Positions 1 to 8,617 of a stretch of 64,000 nucleotides of DNA are shown piece by piece. Position 1 is the stretch's first letter. Every line of letters starts with the position of its first letter. This stretch comes from Romboutsia timonensis (GTDB taxonomy: Bacteria > Bacillota > Clostridia > Peptostreptococcales > Peptostreptococcaceae): assembly GCF_900106845.1 (NCBI RefSeq), contig NZ_LT629850.1, positions 609,115-673,114 of the forward strand, in the 5' to 3' direction. The translations under genes were made by a program, and so were the position numbers. The notes beneath the pieces were generated by a model. The model searched no databases. It was not told the origin of the DNA and saw only the letters and a list, made by a program, of their open reading frames with translations.

Positions 1-2
1 TC

Positions 3-959
3 TTTATATTTTTATCTATAATATTAGTATATTCTTATTACTCTAACAGAAATACTATACAAGAAATTGAAACTATAAATACTAAATTAGCATCCAATGA
101 TACTAGAGTTAATAATAATATAAATATGGATAATTTTAAGAATATAAAAATTGGTGACAATAAAGCTTATGTAATATCTAATATAGGGAAACCATCGAGA
201 ATCGATTATAGTGAGTATAATTTTAAATGGTATGTATATAATGAGGATTTAAATAAATTTGCAATGGTAGGAATAGAGGAGGATAATGTAGTAGCTCTTT
301 ATAGTAATGGAATTGATAGTAATGAAATAGATGTAAAATTAAACTCAAATAGAGATTTTGTAAGAGAAAAATACAGTCCATTAGAATATAAGAAAAAGGG
401 AAATACTAGATATGTTATAAACTCTGACAATCAATATGATATATTAGAAATTGGAAAAAACTATGTAACAGTTTTTTATGATATACATGAAGATAATAAA
501 GTATGTGGATACCAAATTATAAGTAAAAAAGCAGAATCAACATTAAATGGAATCTATCCACAAGGAAATGATAGATTACAAGAAAGTTTTGAAGCTCAAA
601 CTAAAGACCTTGTAAATACTGAACGTACAAAAAATAATTTAAATATATTATCTTATAGTGAAAAAGCAACTACTAGCTCAAGAAAGCATAGTGAAGATAT
701 GATGATAAAAAATTATTTTGATCATACTAATAAAGAAAATAAAAGTCCTTTCGATAGGATGGAAGAAGAAGGTATAAATTACAAAAATGCAGGAGAAAAT
801 ATTGCAGCAGGGCAAAGCAGCGCAATATATGCACATCATGCATGGATGAACTCTTTAGGACATAGAAAAAATATTTTAGGGGATTATAAGTATATAGGAG
901 TTGGTGTTATATTTGGAGGATATTATAACATATACTATACTCAAAATTTTTACACATAG
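3..959 (+). CDS. CAP/SCP-domain cell-surface protein (YkwD-like), 5' end cut by window
   Basis: The reading frame is open from base 3, so the gene begins left of the window; the ATG at 126 has no Shine-Dalgarno and is not the start. The visible N-terminus is hydrophobic (FIFLSIILVYSYY), probably a signal or anchor segment. The middle third has the pattern of the CAP-associated N-terminal domain (IGDNKAYVISNIGKPS, then WYVYN). The last ~120 residues are a CAP domain: ARKHSEDM-like SRKHSEDM, YFDHTN, GENIAAG, AWMNSLGHRKNIL and YIGVGV. Family members are secreted and often tied to the cell wall or spores; their biochemical role is unsettled. It is followed 25 bases later by a polysaccharide deacetylase, which also points to the envelope. 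Confidence 0.85.
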   Translation, partial: FIFLSIILVYSYYSNRNTIQEIETINTKLASNDTRVNNNINMDNFKNIKIGDNKAYVISNIGKPSRIDYSEYNFKWYVYNEDLNKFAMVGIEEDNVVALYSNGIDSNEIDVKLNSNRDFVREKYSPLEYKKKGNTRYVINSDNQYDILEIGKNYVTVFYDIHEDNKVCGYQIISKKAESTLNGIYPQGNDRLQESFEAQTKDLVNTERTKNNLNILSYSEKATTSSRKHSEDMMIKNYFDHTNKENKSPFDRMEEEGINYKNAGENIAAGQSSAIYAHHAWMNSLGHRKNILGDYKYIGVGVIFGGYYNIYYTQNFYT

Positions 960-984
960 ACATACATGAAAGGAAGTCATAACT

Positions 985-1680
985 ATGTTTAAGTACAAAA
1001 AAATCACACTTATAATTACAGCTGTATTAGTTTTTTTTAGCAATTCGTTTATGTATGCCGAATCTATAAATGATGAAGAGGTATTTATAAAAAATGGTTC
1101 AAGAGATAAAAAGCTAATAGCACTAACATTTGATGATGGACCTCACCCAAAAGAAACTAATCAAGTTTTAGATGTACTTAATAAGTACAATGTAAAAGGT
1201 ACTTTTTTTATAGCTGGAAAACATGCTAATTGGTATCCAAATCCTTTAGTTAGAGCAAGTAAAGAGGGACATGAAATAGGAAATCACACATTTAATCATC
1301 CAGATATAACTAACTTGACAAATGCACAGTTAGAAGAAGAAATATTAAAATGTGAAGAGATACTTATAAAACTAACTGGTAAAAAGCCAACATTATTTAG
1401 ACCACCATATGGTAGTTATAAACAAGAAGAATTAGCATCGATAGCAAAAAAACTTAATTATAAAATAGTATTATGGACTACTGTAGATGCTAGGGATTGG
1501 CAAAATCCAGCTGCAGAAGTTATAGCAAATAAAATAATAAATAATGCAAAAAATGGGGATATAATACTTTTACATGATTATGCAACTAATAATACTGTTG
1601 CTGCATTAGATATATTAATTCCTAAAATGATGGATCAAGGTTTTGAATTTGTAACAGTATCACAGATAATAGATAAATAA
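985..1680 (+). CDS. Secreted polysaccharide deacetylase (NodB fold, PdaA/PdaB-like)
   Basis: Predicted metal-dependent deacetylase acting on peptidoglycan or another N-acetylated glycan outside the cell. An N-terminal signal peptide (basic start, then LIITAVLVFFSNSFMYA) precedes the NodB domain at residues ~40-225. All five motifs are present: TFDDGPHP (base and metal Asp), HTFNHP (metal His pair), RPPYGSY, the DARDW segment and LLHDYA. Length of 231 residues is usual for the single-domain secreted class. SD AAAGGAAG lies 8 bases before ATG. It probably shares a transcript with the preceding CAP-domain gene, and the pair ends at the hairpin terminator at 1695. The exact substrate cannot be read from sequence. 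Confidence 0.9.
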   Translation: MFKYKKITLIITAVLVFFSNSFMYAESINDEEVFIKNGSRDKKLIALTFDDGPHPKETNQVLDVLNKYNVKGTFFIAGKHANWYPNPLVRASKEGHEIGNHTFNHPDITNLTNAQLEEEILKCEEILIKLTGKKPTLFRPPYGSYKQEELASIAKKLNYKIVLWTTVDARDWQNPAAEVIANKIINNAKNGDIILLHDYATNNTVAALDILIPKMMDQGFEFVTVSQIIDK

Positions 1681-1694
1681 TTAGAAAAAATTAT

Positions 1695-1726
1695 AATGCT
1701 ATACCTAAGGAGGTATAGCATTTTTT
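1695..1726 (+). terminator. Rho-independent terminator after the deacetylase gene
   Basis: Perfect 12-bp stem (AATGCTATACCT at 1695-1706 with 1711-1722), AAGG loop, then a T run. Confidence 0.9.
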
Positions 1727-2005
1727 ATGTATAAGGAAATTATAGCATGAATATATTTATTGATAACCTATGAATATAAATAATATAAATAACTTTAGAA
1801 ATAAAATAGAAAAATGTTTTGTAAAAATAATTAAGTTAGCAGAATTTATTGCTAATGAATATTTAAATATGATTAACATATATATTAGATATAGTGAATA
1901 AAAATTGAGCAAGGGGGGAATTAGCATAAAATAAACTGAAAAATATAACATTTTTTTAAAAATGTAATATATTATAATAAGACTATCTTGAAAAGGATTG
2001 ATTTA

Positions 2006-2314
2006 ATGTATAACAAAATATATGAAAGAAAAGAATTTATGATATTTCAAGTTAGAGAAGGTTATATAGTTTATAATGCTAAAAAAAGTTTTCAAGAAGG
2101 TCACACTCATCTTAAGCATTTTGAAGCTGCAAAAACAGCAATAGATTTAGTTATCAGAAAAAAGATTCCCAAAAGTACTCATGGATACTATTTAACTAGT
2201 CTCATTCGATTAAGTGAAGATGATTGTTATATAAATAAGATAAAAGAGTTAATGGAATCAAGAGCACAAAAAGGCAAAAAAGATAAGTACTATAACTCGA
2301 GAAATAAACTATGA
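2006..2314 (+). CDS. Small conserved-looking protein of unknown function
   Basis: A 102-residue basic, soluble protein that I do not recognise. The start is taken as ATG 2006 because an SD (AAAAGG, 1991-1996) lies 9 bases before it; a longer frame from TTG 1988 would place that SD inside the gene. The sequence has an N-terminal strand-rich part (MIFQVREGYIVYN), a central AAKTAIDLVIRKK helix and a charged tail ending KKGKKDKYYN. A T/A-rich imperfect inverted repeat (1943-1970) and a TATAAT at 1972 lie upstream. It ends at a strong terminator. No function is assigned. Confidence 0.7.
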   Translation: MYNKIYERKEFMIFQVREGYIVYNAKKSFQEGHTHLKHFEAAKTAIDLVIRKKIPKSTHGYYLTSLIRLSEDDCYINKIKELMESRAQKGKKDKYYNSRNKL

Positions 2315-2337
2315 AAAGGAGCTTAGGCTCCTTTTTT
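2315..2337 (+). terminator. Terminator between convergent small genes
   Basis: 8-bp stem AAAGGAGC / GCTCCTTT with a TTAG loop and T run. The A-rich left flank means it may also stop the minus-strand gene that ends at 2352. Confidence 0.85.
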
Positions 2338-2351
2338 ATTTTTATTATAAA

Positions 2352-2534
2352 CTACTTGCTTAAGGATGTATTAGACTTATTTGAATAAATAATATTTATA
2401 TATTCACTTCTAGATACCAAGTAAGTTGATATACCTTTTTTATTATATTCTTTAAGTTTTATTATGGCCTCATGTTTTGACATGGGAGGCGATATAGATT
2501 TATTATCAGATCTTATAATCATATACTTATTCAT
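2352..2534 (-). CDS. Small hypothetical protein (60 aa)
   Basis: Short minus-strand gene supported by a strong SD (GGAGG, 6 bases before ATG at 2534) and by ending just beyond a two-way terminator. The protein is soluble and mixed in charge (MNKYMIIRSDNKSIS, then an amphipathic KHEAIIKLKEYNKKG helix and STYLVS). I do not recognise a family. The codon pattern matches its neighbours and the opposite strand carries no competing gene. Confidence 0.6.
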   Translation of the reverse strand: MNKYMIIRSDNKSISPPMSKHEAIIKLKEYNKKGISTYLVSRSEYINIIYSNKSNTSLSK

Positions 2535-2635
2535 ATTTAGCCTCCAAAAATATAATATATTTAAGAATATTTTCTCTATATAAATAGATATTTATACTAA
2601 AAATAAATACGCTATATTTGACTAAAATGACTATG

Positions 2636-2665
2636 TTGACATACATTTCTACAAAAATATATAAT
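2636..2665 (+). promoter_or_regulatory. Candidate sigma-A promoter for the folate operon
   Basis: Exact TTGACA (2636-2641) and TATAAT (2660-2665) separated by 18 bases, about 140 bases upstream of pabA. No THF-riboswitch-like GC-rich fold is visible in the leader between them. Confidence 0.65.
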
Positions 2666-2805
2666 TATAAATATATAGTGATATAGAAAAAAGAGATTAT
2701 ATAAAGAAAATTTATAGATAACTCTTAAATTTTTAATTTTATAGATTTAAATGATTAAATAAAATAATAAAAGTTAAGCTTTGATTATACAGGGAGGGAA
2801 TAGTA

Positions 2806-3390
2806 GTGATTTTAATGATTGATAATTACGATTCATTTGTGTACAACCTAGTTCAATATATTGGAGAATTAGGAGAAGAAGTTTTAGTAAAAAGAAATGA
2901 CGAAATAACTATAGAGGAAATAAAAGAGTTAGATCCTGAGATAATAGTTTTATCTCCAGGTCCATGCTCACCAAAAGAATCAGGTATATGTATAGATGTT
3001 GTAAATAATTTCAAAGGTATAAAGCCTATACTTGGAATTTGTTTAGGTCATCAAACAATAGGCCATGTATTTGGAGGAAATGTTATAAAAGCAAATCAAC
3101 CTGTACATGGAAAAGTGCATAGTATAAAACATACAAATAAAGGTGTTTTTAAAAATCTTAATAACCCATTAAATGTTACTAGATATCATTCATTAGTTGT
3201 AGATATTGACACACTTCCTGAAGATTTAGAGGTTACCGCTATAACTGATAAAAATGAAATAATGGGAATAAAACATAAAATGTATTTAATAGAAGGTGTA
3301 CAGTTCCATCCAGAAGCAATATTATCAGAGCAAGGTCATGATATATTGAGAAACTTTATAAAAGATGCTAGAGAAAGGATGGATATATAA
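2806..3390 (+). CDS. pabA: Aminodeoxychorismate synthase, glutamine amidotransferase subunit
   Basis: Class I glutamine amidotransferase that releases ammonia from glutamine for PabB in 4-amino-4-deoxychorismate synthesis (p-aminobenzoate branch of folate). Full length at 194 residues. The nucleophile is Cys79 in GICLGHQ, and the His168/Glu170 dyad is in VQFHPEA; the N-terminal IDNYDSFVYN motif is typical of PabA/TrpG. The start is GTG 2806, because SD GGGAGGG (2792-2798) is 7 bases upstream; the ATG at 2815 would be too far. PabA and TrpG are alike, but the following pabB and pabC genes and the folate genes fix the role. It is the first gene of the operon. Confidence 0.93.
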   Translation: MILMIDNYDSFVYNLVQYIGELGEEVLVKRNDEITIEEIKELDPEIIVLSPGPCSPKESGICIDVVNNFKGIKPILGICLGHQTIGHVFGGNVIKANQPVHGKVHSIKHTNKGVFKNLNNPLNVTRYHSLVVDIDTLPEDLEVTAITDKNEIMGIKHKMYLIEGVQFHPEAILSEQGHDILRNFIKDARERMDI

Positions 3391-3391
3391 T

Positions 3392-4741
3392 ATGATAAAA
3401 GAAATAAAAACTAAGTTAAGTTCCTTTGAGATATTTACCATATTTAGAAATGAAGAAAATAGTTTTATATTAGATAGTGCTATGGATAAAAAGAAATTAG
3501 GAAGATTTTCTTTTATAAGTAGTAATCCATTTAAAGTATTAAAGTATAAAAATACTTTAAATAACCCATTAGATAATTTACAAGAAGAATTAAAAAAATA
3601 TAAGGTTGAGAATAAAACCCATTTACCATTTATAGGAGGAGCAGTTGGATACTTATCTTATGATTTAGGTAACTATATAGAAACATTACCTAGAACTGCT
3701 ATTGATGATACTAATGTATATGATTTATACTTTGGGCTTTATAATTGGGTAATTGTAGTAGACCATTTAGAAAATAAAACCTATATAGCGACACCAGATT
3801 TAGATATTGAAGAAGAAAATAAAATAATTAGAAAGATAGAAGATCAAATAAATGAAGCTGAAAGAGCAGGCATAGATAGTATATGCTACGAAGAAAAAGA
3901 TGTGGAAAAAACTAGATTGAAATCAAACTTTACTAAAAGTGAATTTGAAGATGCAGTAAGAAAAGTTCAAGATTATATAAGACAAGGTGATATATATCAA
4001 GCTAATCTAACTCAAAGATTTAGTGGTAAAACAACTTTATCAAGTTATGAATTATACCGAGATCTAAGAAGATTTAGCCCAGCACCATTTGGAGCATTTT
4101 TAAACTTTGAGCACAGTCAGATATTATCAAATTCTCCTGAAAGATTTATAAAGTGTGTAGATAATAAGGTTGAAACTAGACCAATAAAAGGAACAAGACC
4201 TAGAGGAAAAAATAGAGAAGAAGACTTAAGGCTTCAAGAAGAATTGAGAAATAGTGAAAAAGATAGAGCGGAGCTTCTTATGATAGTAGACCTAGAAAGA
4301 AATGATATAGGTAGAATTTCAAAAATAGGAAGTGTCAAAGTACCTGAATTATTTGTTATAGAACCTTATGCAAATGTAAATCACCTGGTAGCTACTGTAG
4401 TTGGAGAACTAGAAGAAAATAAAGACTGTATAGATGTAATAAAAGCAACATTCCCAGGAGGATCTATAACTGGAGCTCCTAAAATTAGGTCTATGGAAAT
4501 AATAGATGAATTAGAACCAACGCAAAGAAATGTTTATACAGGTTCTATAGGATATATTGGATTTAATGGAGATATGGATTTAAATATAGCTATAAGAACT
4601 ATTGTAAAACAAGATGATAATGTATACTTCCAAGTTGGTGGAGGTATGACTTGGGATTCAAATCCAGAAGATGAATATCAAGAAACTTTAGATAAGGCTC
4701 AATCTATAATGAAAGCATTAAGAGGTTACTATGAAGAATAA
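3392..4741 (+). CDS. pabB: Aminodeoxychorismate synthase component I
   Basis: Chorismate-binding enzyme (449 aa) that aminates chorismate to 4-amino-4-deoxychorismate using ammonia from PabA. An N-terminal TrpE-type domain (~1-130) precedes the chorismate-binding domain (~180-445). The motif PIKGTRPRG, with Lys where anthranilate synthases carry Ala, identifies PabB rather than TrpE. Other signatures are GDIYQANLTQRF, DLERNDIGR, TFPGGSITGAPK and the QVGGGMTWDS segment. ATG 3392 is preferred to an upstream ATG at 3365 (inside pabA) since AAAGGATGG lies just before it. It starts one base after the pabA stop and overlaps pabC, consistent with translational coupling. Confidence 0.93.
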   Translation: MIKEIKTKLSSFEIFTIFRNEENSFILDSAMDKKKLGRFSFISSNPFKVLKYKNTLNNPLDNLQEELKKYKVENKTHLPFIGGAVGYLSYDLGNYIETLPRTAIDDTNVYDLYFGLYNWVIVVDHLENKTYIATPDLDIEEENKIIRKIEDQINEAERAGIDSICYEEKDVEKTRLKSNFTKSEFEDAVRKVQDYIRQGDIYQANLTQRFSGKTTLSSYELYRDLRRFSPAPFGAFLNFEHSQILSNSPERFIKCVDNKVETRPIKGTRPRGKNREEDLRLQEELRNSEKDRAELLMIVDLERNDIGRISKIGSVKVPELFVIEPYANVNHLVATVVGELEENKDCIDVIKATFPGGSITGAPKIRSMEIIDELEPTQRNVYTGSIGYIGFNGDMDLNIAIRTIVKQDDNVYFQVGGGMTWDSNPEDEYQETLDKAQSIMKALRGYYEE

Positions 4742-5471
4742 TATATCTTTTAATAGTAAATTAAGTAAATTTGGGATAGGTCTATTTGAAACTATAAAAA
4801 TAGAAAATGAGCCTATAGATTTTGATTTACATATGAATAGACTATATAATTCTGTAAGAGATTTAAATATAAAAATTGATATAGATAAAAGTACTTTAAA
4901 AGATAAAGTTTTAATGTATATAAAACATAATAATATAAAAAATAAAGCTTTAAGAGTAACTCTATTTGATGAAGGATATAACATATCAACTAGAGATATT
5001 ATTTATAATGATAAAATGTATAATGAAGGGTTTAAATTAACTATTTCCCCTATAAAAAGAGGAGATAGTATAATATATAGGCATAAAACAACTAATTATT
5101 TTGAAAATATATATACTAAAGAATATGCTACTAAAAATGGATTTGATGATGCGATATTTTTGAGTACAGAAGGCAAAATATTAGAGTGCTCTATGTGCAA
5201 TATATTTTTTATAAAATATAATAAGATATATACGCCAAAAGATGAATTACCAATATTAAATGGTATAATGAAAAAAAGGATAGAAGATATTTGCATTGAA
5301 CTAAATATAGAGGTAGTAAAAAAAGAAATATACATAGATGAAATAAATGATTTTGAATTTTCTTTTGTAACTAATAGTTTAATGGGAGCTATGAAAGTAA
5401 AATTAATAGAAAATACAAAGTATAATAATGATAATATATTATTTAAAAAAATATTATCCAAATTAACTTAA
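4731..5471 (+). CDS. pabC: Aminodeoxychorismate lyase (PLP class IV aminotransferase family)
   Basis: Converts 4-amino-4-deoxychorismate to p-aminobenzoate and pyruvate. The 246-residue protein has the class IV fold: N-terminal FGIGLFETIKI (substrate side), the PLP lysine in YRHKTTNYFENIY, then DDAIFLSTEGKILECSMCNIFF and the C-terminal TNSLMGAMKV segment. The start overlaps the last 11 bases of pabB, so translation is probably coupled. The class also includes branched-chain and D-amino acid aminotransferases, but position directly after pabAB makes PabC the sound choice. Confidence 0.88.
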   Translation: MKNNISFNSKLSKFGIGLFETIKIENEPIDFDLHMNRLYNSVRDLNIKIDIDKSTLKDKVLMYIKHNNIKNKALRVTLFDEGYNISTRDIIYNDKMYNEGFKLTISPIKRGDSIIYRHKTTNYFENIYTKEYATKNGFDDAIFLSTEGKILECSMCNIFFIKYNKIYTPKDELPILNGIMKKRIEDICIELNIEVVKKEIYIDEINDFEFSFVTNSLMGAMKVKLIENTKYNNDNILFKKILSKLT

Positions 5472-5492
5472 AATATTTATTGGAGAATATAT

Positions 5493-6158
5493 ATGAAAAA
5501 TAGTATTTATAATATTTATAATAAAGAAATTAAAAAAATCATAAATAATGAAAATACTAAGGCTATATACTTAGTAGGGTCATCTAAAAATGTTGATTTA
5601 CAATCAGATAACACATCAGTTAATGATATTGATTTGTTTGTTTTTACAAAGAATGGAGATAAACAAACTAGGATAGTAAAATATATAGAAAATATTGAAT
5701 TTGATATAAATTATTTTTCTGAAAAAGGGGTACAGAAATTTATAAACGAAAAAGAATATTTTTTCTTAAAAGAGATGAAAAATCCAAAAGTAGTATATGA
5801 TAAATTGGGAATATCAAAGCACATAATAGGTTTATGTAAAGAAAAATTCACAGAAGGTCCAAATAAATTATCAAGAGAAGATATAAACTTATTAGAAGCT
5901 AATCTCTATGCTAAAATAGAGGATCTAAAGAATAAAGAAAAATTTGATGCTTTTGAATATGAATTTTTGACTAATTTATATTTAAAAGATATAATAGTTG
6001 GGTATTTTATTATAAATAATAAATGGCTACCTAAAGATAAAAAGTTATTCAAAAGCTTGAAAGATGAAAATATAGAATTATTTAGATTATGCAAAAAAGT
6101 CATTGAAACCTATGAGTATAAAGACTTGATAAATGTATATAAGTATATATTCATATAA
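5493..6158 (+). CDS. Nucleotidyltransferase-fold protein of unknown role in the folate operon
   Basis: A 221-residue protein with a polymerase-beta-type nucleotidyltransferase core: VGSS at residues ~29-32, then DIDLFVF (two metal-binding Asp) and FDINYF (third acidic strand). The C-terminal half is helical and lysine-rich. It sits between pabC and folE, 21 bases after pabC with its own SD (TTGGAG), and reads like an integral operon member. No folate step normally uses this fold, so the substrate is unknown; it might modify an RNA, a protein or a small molecule. Lack of the usual tight GSx10DxD spacing (long insertion between GS and DID) makes it a divergent member. Confidence 0.7.
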   Translation: MKNSIYNIYNKEIKKIINNENTKAIYLVGSSKNVDLQSDNTSVNDIDLFVFTKNGDKQTRIVKYIENIEFDINYFSEKGVQKFINEKEYFFLKEMKNPKVVYDKLGISKHIIGLCKEKFTEGPNKLSREDINLLEANLYAKIEDLKNKEKFDAFEYEFLTNLYLKDIIVGYFIINNKWLPKDKKLFKSLKDENIELFRLCKKVIETYEYKDLINVYKYIFI

Positions 6159-6186
6159 TAAATTATAAATCAAGGGGGCTAACTAA

Positions 6187-6759
6187 ATGAGCAATGTAGA
6201 TAAAGATAAAATAAAAAGAGCAGTTAGAGATATATTAGAAGCAATAGGAGAAGATCCAGATAGAGAAGGATTATTAGATACACCAGATAGAGTAGCTAGA
6301 ATGTATGAAGAAATATATTCAGGTATTCATCAAGATCCTAGAGAACATTTAAAAGTAATATTCCAAGATGAAGAACATGAAGAGTTAGTTTTAGTAAGAG
6401 ATGTTCCATTTTATTCATGTTGTGAGCATCATTTAGTTCCATTCTTTGGAAAAGCACATATAGCTTATTTACCAAAAGAAGGAAGGCTTACTGGTCTTTC
6501 AAAACTTGCTAGAGTAATAGAAACTTTAGCTAAAAGGCCACAACTACAAGAAAGAATAACTAAATATGCAGCAGATATAATAATGGAAGAACTTAATCCA
6601 TATGGAGTTATAGTTGTTGTTGAAGCAGAACATATGTGTATGACTATGAGAGGGGTTAAAAAGCCTGGATCAAAAACTATAACGTCAGCAGTTAGAGGTA
6701 TATTTGAAAAAGATATAGCTGCAAGGGCTGAAGCTATGAGTTTAATAACTATGAAATAA
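6187..6759 (+). CDS. folE: GTP cyclohydrolase I
   Basis: Converts GTP to 7,8-dihydroneopterin triphosphate, the first step of the pterin branch. Full length at 190 residues. Zinc ligands are visible as the Cys pair in [11 protein letters not shown] (Cys78/79 with His81) and Cys151 in [13 protein letters not shown]-binding signatures [16 protein letters not shown] and [13 protein letters not shown] are intact. SD AGGGGG lies 9 bases before ATG, and folP follows after 20 bases. This is the zinc-dependent type IA enzyme, not the FolE2 form. Confidence 0.97.
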   Translation: MSNVDKDKIKRAVRDILEAIGEDPDREGLLDTPDRVARMYEEIYSGIHQDPREHLKVIFQDEEHEELVLVRDVPFYSCCEHHLVPFFGKAHIAYLPKEGRLTGLSKLARVIETLAKRPQLQERITKYAADIIMEELNPYGVIVVVEAEHMCMTMRGVKKPGSKTITSAVRGIFEKDIAARAEAMSLITMK

Positions 6760-6779
6760 TAAAATAGGAGATATACAAT

Positions 6780-7571
6780 ATGTTTGATTATAATAAAAGA
6801 ACTTATATAATGGGAATATTAAATGTTACTCCTGATAGTTTTTCTGATGGAGGTAAATTTAATAGCATAGATGAAGCTTTAAAGCATGCTATTAAAATGG
6901 TTGAAGAAGGCGCAGATATAATAGATTTAGGTGGAGAATCAACAAGACCAGGACATAGCTATGTAGATGCAGATGAAGAATTAAGAAGAGTAATACCTGT
7001 TATAAAAAAGCTTAAAGAAGAGTTAGATACACCTATATCTGTAGATACTTATAAAGCGAAAGTTGCAGATGAAAGTTTAAAATTAGGTGTAGAAATGATA
7101 AATGATGTGTGGGGTCTTACAAAAGATAAAGATATGGCAAGTGTAATAGCAAAGCACAATGCTTATGTTTGTATAATGCATAATCAAGATGATACTGAGT
7201 ATGATAAGGATATAATGGAATCTATAAAAGAATTCTTACTAGAAAGTATAAATATAGCTATAGAAGCTGGAATAGATAAAAATAAAATTGTTTTAGACCC
7301 AGGTATAGGATTTGGAAAAACTTATGAACAAAACCTAGAAGTATTAAAAAGGTTAGGTGAGTTAAAAACGTTAGGATATCCTATACTTCTTGGCACATCT
7401 AGAAAATCAGTAATAGGAAATACGCTAGATCTACCTCCACAAGAAAGAGTAGAAGGAACTATAGCAACTACTGTTTTAGGAATAAGAGATGGGGTAGATA
7501 TAGTAAGAGTTCATGACGTAGAGAAAAATTTAAGAGCAGCTAAGATGGCTGATGCTATATATAGAGGATAG
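6780..7571 (+). CDS. folP: Dihydropteroate synthase
   Basis: Condenses p-aminobenzoate (from PabABC) with 6-hydroxymethyl-dihydropterin diphosphate; this is the sulfonamide target. The 263-residue TIM barrel carries MGILNVTPDSFSDGG at the N-terminus, DLGGESTRPG, the DPGIGFGKT pterin-site motif, GTSRKSVIG and the C-terminal RVHDV. It follows folE directly with SD AGGAG. The operon lacks folB and folK, which normally make the pterin diphosphate substrate; these must lie elsewhere or be replaced. Confidence 0.97.
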   Translation: MFDYNKRTYIMGILNVTPDSFSDGGKFNSIDEALKHAIKMVEEGADIIDLGGESTRPGHSYVDADEELRRVIPVIKKLKEELDTPISVDTYKAKVADESLKLGVEMINDVWGLTKDKDMASVIAKHNAYVCIMHNQDDTEYDKDIMESIKEFLLESINIAIEAGIDKNKIVLDPGIGFGKTYEQNLEVLKRLGELKTLGYPILLGTSRKSVIGNTLDLPPQERVEGTIATTVLGIRDGVDIVRVHDVEKNLRAAKMADAIYRG

Positions 7572-7599
7572 CAAGAACTAGTAAAGGAGTATATAGGTG

Positions 7600-8379
7600 A
7601 TGAAAAAAAACCTATTTGATAGAAACTTAAAAATAGAAATTACTACAGATAATAAAAAGTTAACTGTAAAAGAAGATAAAATTATAATAGCAGGACCTTG
7701 CGCTATTGAAAGTTATGACCAATTACTTAAAACTGCAGAGTTTGTAAAAAGTAAAGGTGCAAATATCCTAAGAGGTGGAGCATATAAGCCAAGAACATCT
7801 CCAAATTCTTTTCAAGGACTAAAAGAAGAAGGTCTTGAAATATTAAAAGCAGTAAAAAAAGAAACGGGGATGGCTGTTATAACAGAGTTAATGGATATAA
7901 GAGAGCTTGATAAATTATATGAGGTTACAGATATAATTCAAATAGGTTCTAGAAATATGCAAAACTTTAATTTATTAACAGAAGTTGGAAAACAAGATAA
8001 GCCTGTTATGTTAAAAAGAGGTCTGTCGGCAACTATAGGAGAATGGATAGGTGCTGCTGAGTATATAGCTGTAGAAGGAAATAGTAAAATTATAATGTGT
8101 GAAAGAGGTATAAGAACGTATAATGATTATACTAGAAATACATTAGATTTAGCTGCAGTACCTATTATACAAAAAGAAACTGGACTTCCTGTAGTAGTTG
8201 ATCCATCTCATGGTACTGGTGTTAGATACTTAATAAAACCGATGTCTATAGGAGCATTTGCAGTTGGTGCTGATGGAATTATGGTAGAAGTACATCCAGA
8301 ACCAGAAAATGCACTATCAGATGGTATGCAATCCCTTAATTTTAGTGAATTTGAAGATTTAATAAATTCTATAAAATAA
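7600..8379 (+). CDS. aroF: 3-deoxy-7-phosphoheptulonate (DAHP) synthase, AroAbeta/KDO8P type
   Basis: First enzyme of the shikimate pathway: phosphoenolpyruvate plus erythrose 4-phosphate to DAHP. Motifs include IIAGPCAIES, ILRGGAYKPRTSP, QIGSRNMQNF, KRGLSATIGEW and DPSHGTG. At 259 residues it is the bare barrel, with only ~25 residues before the core, so it lacks both the ferredoxin-like and the chorismate mutase regulatory domains seen in relatives; feedback control may therefore be absent (inference). GTG at 7597 is an equally possible start, one codon upstream; SD AAAGGAG serves both. Last gene of the folate operon, where it would raise chorismate supply for PabAB. Confidence 0.9.
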   Translation: MKKNLFDRNLKIEITTDNKKLTVKEDKIIIAGPCAIESYDQLLKTAEFVKSKGANILRGGAYKPRTSPNSFQGLKEEGLEILKAVKKETGMAVITELMDIRELDKLYEVTDIIQIGSRNMQNFNLLTEVGKQDKPVMLKRGLSATIGEWIGAAEYIAVEGNSKIIMCERGIRTYNDYTRNTLDLAAVPIIQKETGLPVVVDPSHGTGVRYLIKPMSIGAFAVGADGIMVEVHPEPENALSDGMQSLNFSEFEDLINSIK

Positions 8380-8384
8380 ATCAT

Positions 8385-8412
8385 AAAAAGAGGTAAATTA
8401 CCTCTTTTTTTA
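8385..8412 (+). terminator. Terminator of the folate operon
   Basis: Hairpin AGAGGTAA / TTACCTCT flanked by an A run and a seven-T tail directly after the DAHP synthase stop. Confidence 0.88.
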
Positions 8413-8551
8413 TGACTAAAAAAGTATTAAATAATAAAAAAAATGTAAATACTTAATTATATATATAAAAATATTTAAGTATTTTAAAATATATTTTTTT
8501 AAAAAAAAGAAGGAATTTACCAAAAAAAGTCGAATTATGAATAATGAGCAT

Positions 8552-8579
8552 TTGACAAATTTAGAATATAATGTAAAAT
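8552..8579 (+). promoter_or_regulatory. Candidate sigma-A promoter for dnaG-sigA
   Basis: TTGACA (8552-8557), 16-base spacer, TAAAAT (8574-8579), about 40 bases before dnaG. Confidence 0.6.
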
Positions 8580-8617
8580 AGATATGTTAAGATAAAAAAA
8601 CACCAGAAGGTGATAAT

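Noticed and set aside
1757-1951. 64-codon hydrophobic minus-strand frame
   Set aside because: No SD, composition follows the AT-rich background, and the other strand holds promoter-like sequence for the 2006 gene.
1943-1970. Inverted repeat ATATAACATTTTT / AAAAATGTAATAT as operator
   Set aside because: One mismatch and entirely A/T-rich; chance is likely in this composition, so only noted under the 2006 gene.
2535-2805. THF riboswitch before pabA
   Set aside because: No GC-rich conserved core; only promoter and AT-rich leader.
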